This document shows, in pieces, positions 22,729-37,860 of a DNA stretch of 64,000 nt. The DNA lies in NCBI GenBank assembly GCA_014529385.2, contig CM043960.1:77647910-77711909 (forward strand), in the 5' to 3' direction. A program made the position numbers and the translations under genes. Within the stretch, counting starts at the first letter, position 1. Each line of letters starts with the position of its first letter. The stretch comes from Adiantum capillus-veneris. Its lineage: Eukaryota > Streptophyta > Polypodiopsida > Polypodiales > Pteridaceae. The notes beneath the pieces were generated by a model. The model had not been told where the DNA came from. It did not search any database and saw only the letters and a list, made by a program, of their open reading frames with translations.

Positions 22729-25700
22729 TTATCTCCGCCACTTACCTTTTAGTGCACCTAGTTGCACATGAACATGCAACAGTGCTTCCTTGCCATAAAC
22801 CAACTCATAAGGAGTAAAGTTGGTAGCCACCTTGTAAGAGGTCCTGTATGCCCACAAACACTTATCAAGGTTAACTTCCCACTCTTCAACCTGCTTGTAT
22901 ATACAGTTTGTGAGCATTTTGACCATCTTTCCATTTGCACTCTCAACCAAACCGTCGAACTGAGGATGGTATGGAGATGACAATCTATGATGAATACCCA
23001 AATTTTCTACTAGTGCACGCACCAGCTTGCTTCTAAAACCTTGACCCCGATCGGAAATGAGCACCCAAGGCACTCCAAAGCGGCAACATATGCAATCAAA
23101 AACAAATTGAGAAATTGTATGGGCATTTACCTCCTTTACTGCTTTTGCTTCAACCCTCCTTGGTAAGATAACCAATGGCCACCACAATGTACTTCTTACC
23201 ACTTGCAGACTTGGGCAATGGACCGATGGCATCCAATCCCCACTTTTCAAACGCATCTTGAGCTATGATAGCCCCTTGTGGTTCAGCTACTCGTCTCCTT
23301 TCACCAATCGTTTGGCATGGATGGCATGTCTTGCACTAGTATGCACATCTCGCACAATTGAAGGCCACCAAAAACCACCTCTTAAAATGCAAAACAAAAC
23401 CTGATCTTTGCCTTGATGACTGCTTTCCTCGTGACACTGCTCCAATACCATGCTGATCTCTTCCTTGTAAAAACTCTTCTCAACACTCCATCTCTTCCGT
23501 AGGTCATCAAATCTTCTCCCACCATAGTGAACTTCCATGCCTTTTAAACAATTCTTCTCTTTTGCAGATTTGACAAACCCCTCTGAATATTGACCTGTAT
23601 TAAAAAAATCATCAACCTACTTGAGAGTTTCCCTACCTGCATAAGTAGCCGGTGCCACATATAGACTTGATACTTGAGTCTGCACTTGACTGCTAGCTAA
23701 CCGATCTGCCTCTTGATTCTGTTCTCTCCTAACATGCTTGAACTGCACTTTTTCAAAGAACTTTAACAACTTATTTATGGAGAAAAACCAATTTTTGAGA
23801 GAATCTCTTTTTACATGCCACTGCCTCAAAAGTTGCTTTATAACTAGGAGGGCATCGCCCTTAACTACCAACCTGGAGATGCCAAATTCAACACATTGCT
23901 TGAGCCCCAAGTGAAGGGTCAAGTATTCTGCTTCATTATTCATGTGAACACCCTCCAAATTATAGGCCTTGGAGAAAAATACCGCACCTTGGGGATCCTG
24001 AATGACCACACCACCTCCTCCCTTCTTCACAACTCTTCTATAAGCGCCATCAAACCACATTGTAAAAACTTTCTTCATATCTGGTTCCTTTGCAACATCC
24101 TCTTTCACCACCCTTTGGTAGATGGGTAGGTCCGCATCCTTGTTGACCAAGATATCCACCAAATGAGACCTACTCGTATGATCAATTTTAAATTCGAACT
24201 CAAACTCTTGCAATTCCAGTATCCATTTCCTTATTCTTCTCCTTGGCTGGAGATGAAGCACCACTTTAGGCAACAAATAGTTAGATGTGAGCACATAAAA
24301 CTTTCACACGATTAAATGGACTTTGAACTTGTGATAGGCAAAGACCAAGGTCATCACCTATTGTTCAGCCTCTGTATATGATCTCTCCCCTTGGCTAATC
24401 ACTCTACTAGAAAAAAAGATTGGTTTGTAGCACTTACCTACCTTTTGCATTAATACCGCATTTATAGCAACCGTACCCAACGTCATGGCCACATAAAAAG
24501 CATCCTCACTATTAGGAGGACACATCGTAGGCAGCTAACACAATATCTCCTTCACCTTGTCAAAGGCTACTTGTGTATCTTCAATCCATTGGAAACTGTG
24601 AACCTGCTGGTTGAAGGGGGTACACATACTGGGAGAGCATCTAAAATAACCTAGCCAAATACTTGAGTTTGTGCACAAAAGAAGCCAAACCTATCGCATC
24701 AGTGGGAGGCTCCATCAAAACTAAAGCCTTCACTTTTTCCAGATCCGCTTCAATCCCGTTCTATGAGACCACAAGGCCCAAAAGATGAGCCCGCGGCTGT
24801 GCCAACTTGCACTTCTTCAGGTTCAATTTCCCTCCTTCTTCATCTAGTCCTTGGAAACACAACTTCAACTTGGACAAGTGCTCTGCCCTGGAACTATAGC
24901 AACCAATATCATCCATAGAAAATCTAATAAACTTAGCCAGATATGGCCCGAATGCCCTATTCATCCAATCCTGAAATGTCACATATGCATTCGCCAATCC
25001 AAAAGGCATAAGCAAAGCACTCCCATGGTGAGATGAACGTAGTCTTTAACTGGTCCTCCAACATGATACCGATATGAAAGTAACTGAAAAACCATCCATA
25101 ATAGAATACTGCTCATGTCCTGCAACTTGGTTCAAAGTCTCATCGTGAAATGACAAAGGGTAGTGGTTCCGCTTGGTAGCAGCATTCAATGGCTTATAGT
25201 CTTTACAAACTCTCCACTTCCCATTCTTCTTTGGTGTAATGACAATAGAGGAAACCCACTCAGCCTCTTTTACAAGATATATAATACTTACCTCCAACAG
25301 CTTGTTGATATCCTGCCACAAAGCCTCCTTTTGAATATCTCCTAGCCTTCTCAATTTATGTGCCTTTGGCTTGCACCCGACCTTAAGAAGAATTCGATGC
25401 TCCACTCCTTTAGCTCCCCACAAATCATTGTACTCCGTGGCAAAAAAATTAGGACACGATGCACATAGCTCCACACAGCTTTCCTTTTCCTACTTGGTAA
25501 GGCCCTTTCACAACATATTCTCTACTTCACCAGCTTCGTGACCACAAATCAGAGCTTGAATACCTTTAGAGGATTTAGTAGAATCAAACATGACTCCAAA
25601 TAGATCCGTGTCCAGCTTTAGCAGTTCTTCATCACTCTCTTCCTCTTCCATAGTACTCGAGCCTTCGTCATAAGTTGATTCCATCTCATATTCATAGCTT

Positions 25701-26393
25701 GTAGTGGAGCCGTCTTGACCATCCTCAGCCCCTGGGTCAAGACGGCTTTCTCTGGTCTTCAAGTCAAGCACAATTTGCCCACCATTCTCCCAATCCGGCA
25801 AGGTAAAAACCCTGTTCCCCAATCCCGTTTTGCCCCAATTGCCAACAACTACGGCCTCCCTAGGATGATCGAATATGCATTTTCACCTGCTTTCATAAAC
25901 AAAAAAGTCAAATAGGCATTCAATACCATAACTTTTACCTCACATACTGGGCCACTCCCAAACATCGAGCTTTGGCATGATTGGCCATTCTCATTTGAAC
26001 ATTAGACATGACCATAGACTTGATGTCTATATCTTTCATAGCAGACTCCCTTATCACGTAGACTTGGGCACCACCATCAATATAGGCTTGCACCTGCTTC
26101 TTCCTTTCCACCAATACCTCCACCACTAGAAGCACATCCGTGGGACTCCCCACCCTTAAGGCTAGATTCTGCACAACATGTGTATCACCTCTTGCACAGG
26201 GTAGCCTTGCACTAACACTGGTCGACCATTGTCTCCTCAACCTGGGGCTCAATGCAAGCAATTGTCCAAAAGTGATATTAGCCTTTTGGTTTTGAACATC
26301 ACTCACCAGATCATATTCGGGGTGACCTTGTCCTAGCTGAAAATGAAGAATCCCAATCCTCGAGCGAGTACTTCCGAGCGGACAAGAAACCAA
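22729..26393 (-). pseudogene. Tat-type Gypsy pol 1 (protease, RT, two RNase H domains, integrase), decayed
   Basis: Read from 26393 downward. Protease QAYIDGGAQVYVI (about 26080) has the active-site D-G-G. An acidic linker (25508-25822) holds MEEEESDEELL. RT (25474-24761) contains WVSSIVITPKKNGKWRVCKD, MPFGLANAYVTFQ and MDDI (usually YVDD), then LNLKKCKLAQPRAH. The RT-linked RNase H (about 24300-24640) is strongly broken. A second, archaeal-type RNase H (24294-23617, 225 residues open) shows WFDGAYR, NNEAEYLTLHLGLKQC, VVKGDALLVIKQL and HVRREQNQEADRLAS, so its acidic residues are kept. The integrase zinc region (23538-23287) is damaged; the core (23256-22729) has LISDRGQGFRSK, SPYHPQFDGLVESANGKM and WAYRTSYK. 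The extra RNase H marks the Tat lineage. Frameshifts near 23150, 24740 and 25040. Gag and LTRs are not attached. Confidence 0.9.
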
Positions 26394-26612
26394 GCCAGCA
26401 TAAGCAATGAAAAATATTAGATCAAGATCTCAATAGTTACTCTATAGGGTATAATGTACCAAAGTAACCATGTTGCATCTCAAATAGTCTCAAACAAAAG
26501 AGCCATCACTCACTCTCAGCGGCTGAGTTTAGTGAATTTTCAGTGTCGTGTCTCTTGTTCACTCGCAGGGCTTCTCTCTATCACGCTCTCTCAGAGTCTC
26601 AGAAGCAAGTCA

Positions 26613-26699
<87 letters not shown>

Positions 26700-26949
26700 G
26701 GAAAAGACTTTAGAAAGACATTTCGAAAACATCGGATACAAGCCCATTCAAAAGACTCAAAAGTCCCTCAACGTCCATCTTATTGATGGATTCAACCATA
26801 GTGGCAATGCTCGTAGCATGCGTCTTCTAAGAGTTCTATGATAGAAGTCAAAATTCATGAGCCTTCTTCCTCTCCTGGCTTATGCACTAATTTGACACCT
26901 CTTCACTTCCTAACAGCAGGAACATTGGTACGTTGGTTCAAGTTATGCA
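26394..26949. other. CT microsatellite and unidentified DNA
   Basis: A (CT)n tract of about 83 bp spans 26614-26696. The remaining sequence may be the 3' end or flank of the RPS26 copy; nothing else was recognised. Confidence 0.6.
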
Positions 26950-27265
26950 TATCCTCCTTGTGTCTAAACCTCTATGGTGGCTCCCAAACTCTTCTTGCTA
27001 TGCGGGATCTCACACGAACAACGTGAGAGTGAATGGCACGTGAAACACGATACTACATTTTGGCGTAAAGCTTGGGAACTGCGTACCCATCATAAACGCA
27101 AGCATCCTGTACATCTTGCACAACAGCTTGTTCAACATTGTTCCTTACAAGAAACTGATTGTCAGCCTTGTCCTTGGGCACACATCGCTCACAATTGGAG
27201 CACCTGATGGGGTTGGTGTGGCCTCTTTCGTGCTTGTTACGTCCACTGTTGTGGCGCTTGACCGT
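26950..27265 (-). pseudogene. RPS26: ribosomal protein S26 (eS26) pseudogene
   Basis: The minus strand reads [59 protein letters not shown], stop, YRVSRAIHSHVVRVRSR, WEPP, stop, RFR. This follows eS26 along most of its length, including the CxxC...C zinc ligands. The start codon is replaced (codon CCG where ATG is expected) and at least two in-frame stops are present, so it is not functional. No intron interrupts the match, which suits a processed copy, although the C-terminal tail is lost. The 5' end stops about 14 bp from the inverted-repeat element at 27280. Confidence 0.9.
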
Positions 27266-27279
27266 CGGATCTAGTTAAC

Positions 27280-27758
<479 letters not shown>

Positions 27759-27826
27759 GTTAACCAAAAGCCTTGATCGTCATGACTGCTTATGCCGCAA
27801 CTGCTTCTGCTTCCTCTTTGTCATGG

Positions 27827-27828
<2 letters not shown>

Positions 27829-27875
<47 letters not shown>
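27829..27875. repeat. (CT)n microsatellite
   Basis: About 46 bp of pure CT. On the plus strand 27783-27828 begins ATGACTGCTTATGCC. The sequence behind the tract, to about 28090, is open over a short range on the minus strand (LYAKGCPEKFYLYLRRL) but was not recognised. Confidence 0.9.
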
Positions 27876-27877
<2 letters not shown>

Positions 27878-28129
27878 GATGCTCACAAAAATGGGCAGGA
27901 TTTTAAGCCTCCTCAAATACAAGTAAAATTTCTCCGGACAGCCTTTCGCATAGAGAAGGATGAATGTTACCAAAGGTTGAAGATGCACTTGGTTAACCAC
28001 TTCCTTAGAGATAAGTTTCAGTAACAAGCCAACTACAAGCACAATGTTTGATAAAATGCTGCGCAAAAGTATCCACCAAAAGCTACAAAACTAAACTTGT
28101 GTGACTATGCGATACACCTGGAGCTCTCC

Positions 28130-28603
28130 CGAACATAAGGCTTTGTGTGACTATGCGATACACCTGGAGCTCTCCCAAAGTGCTTCACAGCTTTACGAGC
28201 GTTCTTTGGACCTCTCAAAAGTACAGTATTTGAGCCAGTTGGGACCTTCAAAGCCACCAGATTTCAAGATCTCGGCACGGGCAGTCTCTGTAAAGCACAG
28301 CGCGGCCACTTTCAATGATGGAACTTCATACACCCTAACATCGTCCTTCACATTTCCCACAACTACACCATTCTTATCCTCCTTCCCCTTCATGTAATGT
28401 ATGAGACGAGATAAAGATAGAGGCGGCATGTTAGTTCTGCTCATAAACAGCCGCTTCAAAACCACAGCATTAAACGGGCTGCCTGTACTTCAAACAAGAA
28501 ACCTGTAGAGCTTGACAATAAGCTTCAGATAGACATTGTCACTCTTAGGAGCAGTGCGCTTTGTCTTCTGATTGCGTCCCCCAGCAGGCAAGTCGATACC
28601 CAT
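28130..28603 (-). pseudogene. RPL18: ribosomal protein L18 (eL18) pseudogene
   Basis: The minus strand from 28603 reads [34 protein letters not shown], a stop, then [65 protein letters not shown] deletion of about 25 bases then removes the ECLTFDQL-type segment and shifts frame. It resumes [42 protein letters not shown] and ends at 28130. The match is colinear with eL18 up to the last 20 or so residues and has no intron, so a processed copy is likely. Broken by one stop, one frameshifting deletion and loss of the end. A 35-bp piece of its 3' part is repeated at 28097-28129. Confidence 0.92.
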
Positions 28604-28680
28604 GGCTGCTTCCGCTGCCGCTGCTATCGCTGCAGAGGACGAGGTGCCCGCCTGTCGCAATCCTTCGTCCCTCTCTCTCC

Positions 28681-29298
<618 letters not shown>

Positions 29299-29390
29299 AT
29301 GGCGAAGCATCATCCTGATCTGATAATGTGTCGCAAGCAGCCGGGGGACTACTCTGCTAGAAGTGCGATGGCAAGTGCGTGATTTGCGAT
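29299..29390 (+). pseudogene. PHF5-like gene fragment, copy 2
   Basis: Starts MAKHHPDLIMCRKQPG, identical to the start of PHF5/Rds3, a small zinc-finger component of the SF3b spliceosome complex. A short deletion then shifts frame, and the next reading frame continues KCDGKCVICD (29361-29390), the first two CxxC knuckles of the protein. The match ends at 29390 and unrelated DNA follows. Copy 1 at 28901 is shorter and more changed. The gene is broken by the frameshift and lacks its last two thirds. Confidence 0.9.
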
Positions 29391-31692
<2,302 letters not shown>

Positions 31693-31884
31693 CAAGGGGA
31701 TAGATGTTCGCAATGGATCAGGGCTGCAGGTTCCCAGAAGATGGAGGACAGTGTGGGTGTAGTTCACCATGAGAATCTTGAGATGCCAGGATGAGGCAAG
31801 AGCAGGCCTCAACAACTAGCTCGGCTTTTGATTGTCGTGTCGACATTAAACAACCCTATGGATAGAGAGAAAGCGAAAGAGAGA

Positions 31885-32690
31885 CTATTTGAAGTGACCC
31901 CCCAAAAATCCAGCTTTGCATGGTTTCACACGGACATCCTGGACTGAAGCCGATAGATGGCCTCAGGGTTATGGAGCCTTGCCCTCTTCCTCTTGGAAAG
32001 TACTTCTCCACCATGTACACTGTTTCAATAGCATTTAAGCCTGCTGCATCGATGTTGTCTTCTCTTATCTCTTTTGAACTGATCCAATGTACCAACTCAC
32101 TGATTTTGTAGATTTTTCTTCTAATGTCATCTGTCAAACAATCCTTTATGGCAATTGGTAAGATAAATTGTAAAAATTTGTACCAATCGTGGGACTTAAG
32201 ACCACTAAGATTGTCATCTCTCGTAAAACCCGTTTTCAAACATCGCACGTACCCAGTGGGAGCCTTGAATGAAGATATAGTCTTCTTCACTTGTTGCTCT
32301 TCTGCACGACTCAAAACCCATGGTCGTTTTGGTATAGCAAACTTTCCATTGGGTTTAAGTCTGGGTTTAAGTCGAGGCCACATCTCTGGCATTCGACCCA
32401 CAACTTGCAGGTCATCTCTTTGGGCCTTGCTCCCTTTTTCAAGTGATGGTCTTCCATATGATGTCCCCCACATTCTTGAAGATGTGCATTGGGTTGAGCA
32501 GATGATTAATCAGTAGGTCACTCCACTGCATGTGCAATACCACCACCGCGCTTAGTAGCATCACATTTGTAAGGAGTTTGAACACAGCTCTGTGCAATTT
32601 CACCTCATTGCAAGGCAGCAAGTATGGTGCAAAAGTTGCCATTGGAGATCTAAAAGTGGCCATGGAAAATCTTGGCACTGTGATTCTCAT
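31885..32690 (-). pseudogene. CACTA (En/Spm) transposase Tnp2 fragment
   Basis: The minus strand gives LLNPMHIFKNVGDIIWKTI (about 32450-32510), then KAQRDDLQVVGRMPEMWP, LSRAEEQQVKKTISSFKAP, GLKSHDWYKFLQFILPIAIK, YKISELVHWISSKEI and IETVYMVEKYFPRG. The DPMHIxKNV and GLKSHDWH blocks mark Tnp2 transposases of plant CACTA elements, which cut and paste DNA using CACTA-type ends. A 205-residue stretch at 31856-32473 is open, but a frame change at about 32450-32470 and missing catalytic N-terminal parts make it a fragment. CACTA ends are not seen next to it; one lies far away at 56194. Confidence 0.85.
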
Positions 32691-32770
32691 AGCATGTAAT
32701 TAAAATTCCTATTGTATAGCTAATTTCTTGCAACTAAATCCCTTGAGCTTGTTTGGAGGAACTTGCTCGG

Positions 32771-33721
32771 TTATTGCCTTGCTCGGAAATATTCGCTTGC
32801 CATTCGGTAGGACTCACTAAAAATCTGCCTGCTTGATCTTTCATCGTCGTCTCCGTCTACTTGGCTCAAGCTGCTCTTTCCTCTCATCCACTTTCTCTTT
32901 CCCTTTCCTAGCTCTGGCTTCACGCTCTGTCTCGGTCTCCCTTCCAGCTCTTGCTCTTTTATTGGCCATAACATCAATCTCCTGTCGATCAACCCCTATA
33001 ATGTTAACTCTTTGCACTTCATAACATCAACCTCCTGTCGATCAACCCCTATAATGTTAACTCTTTGCACTTCATCATTACCTGGTGGAACCAGTGGTGC
33101 CCAATTTTCAATAGCTTGTTGTTCCCTTTGACCATTGAACCGTGCTTGTCCTCTACCTCAACCGAACAGAGGGTACATGCCGCCTCTTTCCCTTGGTGGA
33201 TGAGGGCCATCTAGAGCAGAATGGCCCTCTTCTTCGCAATTATAACACCTACCAGGCAGCTACCTAGCCCTACCTCTTCCTGCTCTCGGCTGCCCTTTGT
33301 CCATTACACTCAAGTGTAACTCTTGCATGTTCTCACTTAAATCTTGCACAATATGTATACATTGTTGAGGAATTATTGCCGCCCCTCGGTTCCCTTGGTT
33401 ATCCGCTTGAGCTTCCTCCCTTGGAATTGGAGCAGGGTTCGGGACCACCAACTCGTACCCCAATGCGCCTTGCTCGATCTTCTTCTTGATTTTCTTGCAT
33501 TTGGCCCGTGCAATAGCAACAAGCCCATTGTAATCTTTTGGGATTTCAAAATCCACTTTTTCTCGAACCTTGGGATGCAAACATGCCGTGAACTTCTCCA
33601 ACTTGAAGTACTCACCGCCACCTGCCAACTGCATGGCAACTGTAAAATCCCTCCAGAATTTAATCATCTGTTCATCTTTGAGGTTTTCATCATGGTCCCT
33701 TTTGTGGTTGTTTTCTGCCAA
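32771..33721 (-). pseudogene. Gypsy gag fragment with zinc knuckle
   Basis: 33721-33260 is open for 153 residues: KFWRDFTVAMQLAG, YFKLEKFTACLHPKVREKV, YNGLVAIARAKCKKIK, fitting the end of the Retrotrans_gag domain. Below 33260 follows a damaged CCHC knuckle, CYNCEEEGHSALDG, with the last Cys changed to Asp. A tandem repeat of about 53 bp (32969-33021 and 33022-33074) duplicates part of the following linker. No protease or RT follows, because the CACTA fragment starts at about 32690. Confidence 0.8.
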
Positions 33722-35019
33722 GTGTCAATTTGATTAATCTAATTCCTACAGGAGTAAATATATTTGTTGCTCAAGATTTGATGTTGAGAGGGGTGAATCT
33801 TCAACCCATTCTAAAGAATTATTGGTGTTGGACTCCATTGCAAGGGGGGATGTTGATAATTATGTTTGTTTATTGCAAATTGTGGTTTGGAATAGAGGTT
33901 TCTAACAAATATACTTGATGATCCATTCACCATGCCTTCGGATGGTGTAAAATAAATCATAAGCCCACCGGCAAGCGTTGTGGAGTTCTCTGTGGTGGAT
34001 GGCAGATGCTATGTTCTTAATGTAGAAGCGTCGTACTCTCGTTGGGCGTTGTTGGTGCAAAAGTCGGCAATCAATTGCTAGTTGCTTATGACTTGGACAT
34101 AATAGAGCTCTCATGTGTTGGTGAGAGAAAGTGCGAGATCATATGAGAGCACTGCTTTGGTGAATTTCAAGTGAAAGATGCCGCTCCCAAAGACTCATCA
34201 AAATATGTGTGATGATACTGAGTGTGTGTGTATGTGCGATCCCTTAGTATCCATAGTATGGATGCATGTATATGTTCACTTTTGTAGTAGAAGAGGAAAA
34301 AATGTGTGACAAAACTTAGTTTCCCCAAATAAAATGGTACGGTAAAAATATATGGTATAAAATGGATTATTGGTAAAGGGTAACTGTATGGGTGGTTGAT
34401 GGGTGATGCAAGATGAAAATGAGATGGATTTTTTGTGATTGAATGATGTCGCAACTCCAGGGCTGGTTGAAAAGTGACTTTCAGCTGCACGATAGTGGTG
34501 CCAATCGTTGGGCCACAATGTGAGACTTGAGGGTGGGCATCGATGGCTGTAGGTGAGCGATGAGCACCATTGTGCATGCATTATGCATCCAGATGGGCGC
34601 CATAGGCTAGTGGGAATCCACAAGATGAGCTTGAGTAGTGTCGCTGTTGATGACAGCTTGTAGAGAGAGATTACGGGTGAGGACATGCAAGACAAGGGAT
34701 TGCGGGCAGCTTGGATTGGAAGGATTTTCATGTGGGACAATGCTAATTCTTGCTGGAGATTCGATGGGATCACTTGCAATATAGAAATAGATATGCAAGC
34801 TATTGGATGGGCTGCTACTGGTGGAGATGGCCCATGTTGTACAAGGGAGTAGGGCGCCCTTGAGAGACTTATAGCTCTATAAGGCTTGGCGGCGAGGTGT
34901 GCTACTGTTGCTGCTCAATTCAATAGTAAGGAGTAGTAATCTTTTTTAAAAAAATGACATGAAATAAAAAAACTTACCTTTGGCTTACCGTTAAACAAAT
35001 ATATCTTCACTTGGAATAA
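33722..35019. other. possible Copia-type LTR start at 33851, otherwise no gene
   Basis: CAAGGGGGGA at 33841-33850 followed by TGTTGATAATTATG looks like a purine tract plus LTR start on the plus strand. No matching LTR end or second LTR was found. The open frames at 34167-34780 (minus) have no recognisable content and are probably chance. Confidence 0.35.
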
Positions 35020-37290
35020 TTTCCCGCAGAGACTCATCTCCACATGATCAGAGACATCCTAAGCTTGTCTTTGCAATGCTAAACACTATTCTTTTTCCTT
35101 CCATCTCACAGGAACCAAGGTTAACTTGAGCAACATCTTACTAATCAGGGATAAGTAGCTCTAGATACCTCACTCTGGACGACCCCAACTATTTATCTCT
35201 CAACTTCTTTTGAAAAGTGAAATCCAAGCGAGAGTCATATTTCTCTGATCCTTTTCTCTGGCAACTTCTTATTCATTTTCTCCACCCTTGTCTCCGCTTG
35301 TTGATGAAGATAATAATCATTGGCTTTCTTTCTATTCATTTGCAACAAATCTAGAGCAAGGATTGTAGCTTGTCTTTATGCTCACCTTGCATTCTACACA
35401 AGAACTTCAATGCATCCAACTCCACCTATATAGGCATGAAAGCTTCCTTTCCATAAACAAGCTCGTATGGTGTAAACTGTGTAGACACTCTATACACATG
35501 TCTATAAGCCCACAAACACTTTTCCAAGTCTAGATACCACTCCTTAAGATGCTCTTTAGCATACTTTGACAACATCTTCATGATTTTACCATTGCAGTTC
35601 TCAACCAACCCAGTGCATTGTGGGTAGTAAGGAGAAGAATGCCTATGCTCAACTGTCAAGTTTTCCATGAGAGAAGTAACAAGGTTTTCCCTAAACCCTG
35701 GTCCATGATCAGAAATGATAACCACAGGAGCTCCAAACCTGAAACACACTTGTTCATACAAAAAAGAGGCCACTCTTTCTACTCTTACATATTTTATAGC
35801 TCGTGCTTCCACCCACTTTGTCAAATAGTCCATAGCCACAATGATATACTTTTTGCCATTATTGTTCCTCGGCATCGAGCATACAACATCCATTCCCCAC
35901 TTTGCAAATGCATCAAAAGACATTATAGCCTTTGAGGCTCAACCAAAAGCTTCCAATTTGAAAACACATGGCATTCATGGCATGACTTGCACAAAAAATA
36001 AGCATCTCTCATCATAGAGGGCCATCAGTAACCCGCTCTCAGAATACAAAATACAACATGGTCCCTACCTTGTTTCCTCATGGAAATGCTTCAAAATCAA
36101 ACCTATTTTTCTTTGTATGACACTTTCCTCAAAATGCTATCTTCGCCATAAAACATGAGATCCTTACCTACCAATGTGTACTTTCTTGCTTTTGCAACTA
36201 TCCTCTTATGTCGAACCTTTGACATGCCCTCTGGACATTGCCCTTTACCAAGAAATACTTCTACATCTTGCAGTGATTCCCTTCCTACATACAAGGCTTA
36301 TTTGACCTTTAAAGGAGCTACCAAGGCATCCAACTTGTCCCTATCCAACTCATCAGCTTCTTTATTTTACTCACGAGGAACATGCTTAAACTATATCTGT
36401 TCAAACTCATGCAAAGCTTCTTGATGCCATAAAACCATTTCTTTAAATTTTCTTTCTTAACATTTCACAAACCAAGCAATCAATTCATGACTAGCAACGC
36501 ATCCCCTTTCACAGTGACTCTCCTCAATCCAAACTCAACACACTGCTTCAGTCCCCAAGGAAAAGTGTGAGATACTCAACCTCATTTTTGCTTTCAGCTT
36601 CATCAAGATCATAAGCTCTAGAATAGATTACATTGTCTTTTGGGTTCTTAATGATCACCCCTCCACTTGCCTTTTGAAGAATTTCCCGTATGCACCATCA
36701 AACATCATTGTGTATGCATCCGCAATATCTACTTCCTCTTCATGATCATCCTTGTCAATTCTTGGGTAGGACGATAGCTCCCCTCCACCACTGTGTCTGC
36801 GAGGTAAGATTCAATAGAATGATCAACTTTGAACTCAAACTCATTCTCTTGAAGCTCCATAGTCCACTTTAAAGCGCGCTTGCTAGGCTTCAAATGTGTT
36901 TACTACATCTGGCAAAAGGTTTGATGTGGTGAACACATAGAACTTTTGTGGTACCAAATACGGCTCGAACCTGTAACAAGCAAGAACCAAGGCAAATGCC
37001 CAATGTTTCATTTTTGTGTAGGAGAACGCACTTACATTCTTCATCTTGCTCTCAAAATATATTGTCTTGAAGTTCCTTCCTGCTTTTGTAAGAGGGCTGA
37101 CCCAAAAGCTACTGATATCACACTAATAGATACATAGAAAATGGATTGCAAGTTAGGAGGACTAACTGTCAGTAAAGCACACAATACCTCCTTGATACCA
37201 TCAAAAACGTGTTGCATGTCTTCATTCCACTCAAAACCTTGAACTCTTTGACTCAATTTTTGGAGAGGATACACATACTGACATAGCATC
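35020..37290 (-). pseudogene. Tat-type Gypsy pol 2, 3' half (RT end, RNase H, integrase)
   Basis: Continues the element whose 5' half is at 41890-43790; the Copia insertion separates them. From 37290 downward: MLCQYVYPLQKLSQRV (RT/RNase H junction), FEWNEDMQHVFDGIK, then FEFKVDHSIESYLAD, LKQCVEFGLRRVTVKGDALL (second RNase H), and integrase zinc-region remains (YGEDSILRKVSYKEK, 36294-36103). The integrase core (35923-35426, 166 residues open) has KWGMDVVCSMP, VIISDHGPGFREN and GLVENCNGKIMKML, so all three catalytic acids are present. Below it SRLDFTFQKKLRDK is the C-terminal region. Related to Tat pol 1 at 22729-26393. RNase H parts are badly frameshifted. Confidence 0.88.
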
Positions 37291-37497
37291 TGTTGCCATA
37301 TACATGTGGTAGTGATGTGGGTGAACACACTTAGGACCGCCGGGCATTTTCCCCTCGTACATTGCATATATGCCCATCACTCTAGGGCTATCTTATCTTT
37401 CCATTGCACACTAAGTAATACACTCTCTATTGTGTGCCTTGATATTCCTTCGTCTTCTCCAAGTTGTGTGTGTTTTCCTCCCACCCTAATTCCGGCA
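37291..37497 (+). repeat. 5' LTR of Copia family 1 (inserted copy)
   Basis: 207 bp, TGTTGCCATATACATG to TTCCGGCA. It matches the 3' LTR at 1074-1301 with small deletions. The Gypsy RT frame stops exactly at 37290 (GCATC), marking the insertion point. Confidence 0.87.
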
Positions 37498-37499
37498 AT

Positions 37500-37511
37500 T
37501 GGTAGCAGAGC
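37500..37511 (+). other. primer binding site, tRNA-iMet type (Copia family 1)
   Basis: TGGTAGCAGAGC begins two bases after the LTR end; one base differs from the common TGGTATCAGAGC site, which pairs with initiator tRNA-Met. Confidence 0.85.
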
Positions 37512-37860
37512 AGGTTGCGTCCTCGTTGGCTTAATCGCCAGCAGCTCTAGCACATGCCTACTCACTTTCTTTGATTTTTGTGTGCTTTGGTGAGCGTCAA
37601 TAGGTCAACAAATACTTTGGGCAGGCTCATAGAGCTTGATGTACTCAGATTTTTGATTTGAGCTCATTTCAACCTCCATTTCCACTACAAGCAGTGCTAT
37701 GCAAGCAAATTTGTCCTTTTCTGTAAAATTTCTATCAGTGCTATTTTTTGCATAACAAAACCCTTACAATCTTCTATGGGTTGTGCTATATAGCACGCGT
37801 TAGTCTCACTTTGTTTCTCCTCGTTTTGAGAAATTTTCACATCAACTGTAGGCATTTACC

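Noticed and set aside
28130-28603. RPL18 as an expressed gene
   Set aside because: A stop after LYRFLV, a frameshifting deletion and loss of the C-terminus rule it out.
34167-34780. Two overlapping minus-strand frames of 136 and 167 codons as a host gene
   Set aside because: No recognisable motif, overlapping in different frames and low-complexity composition; probably chance.
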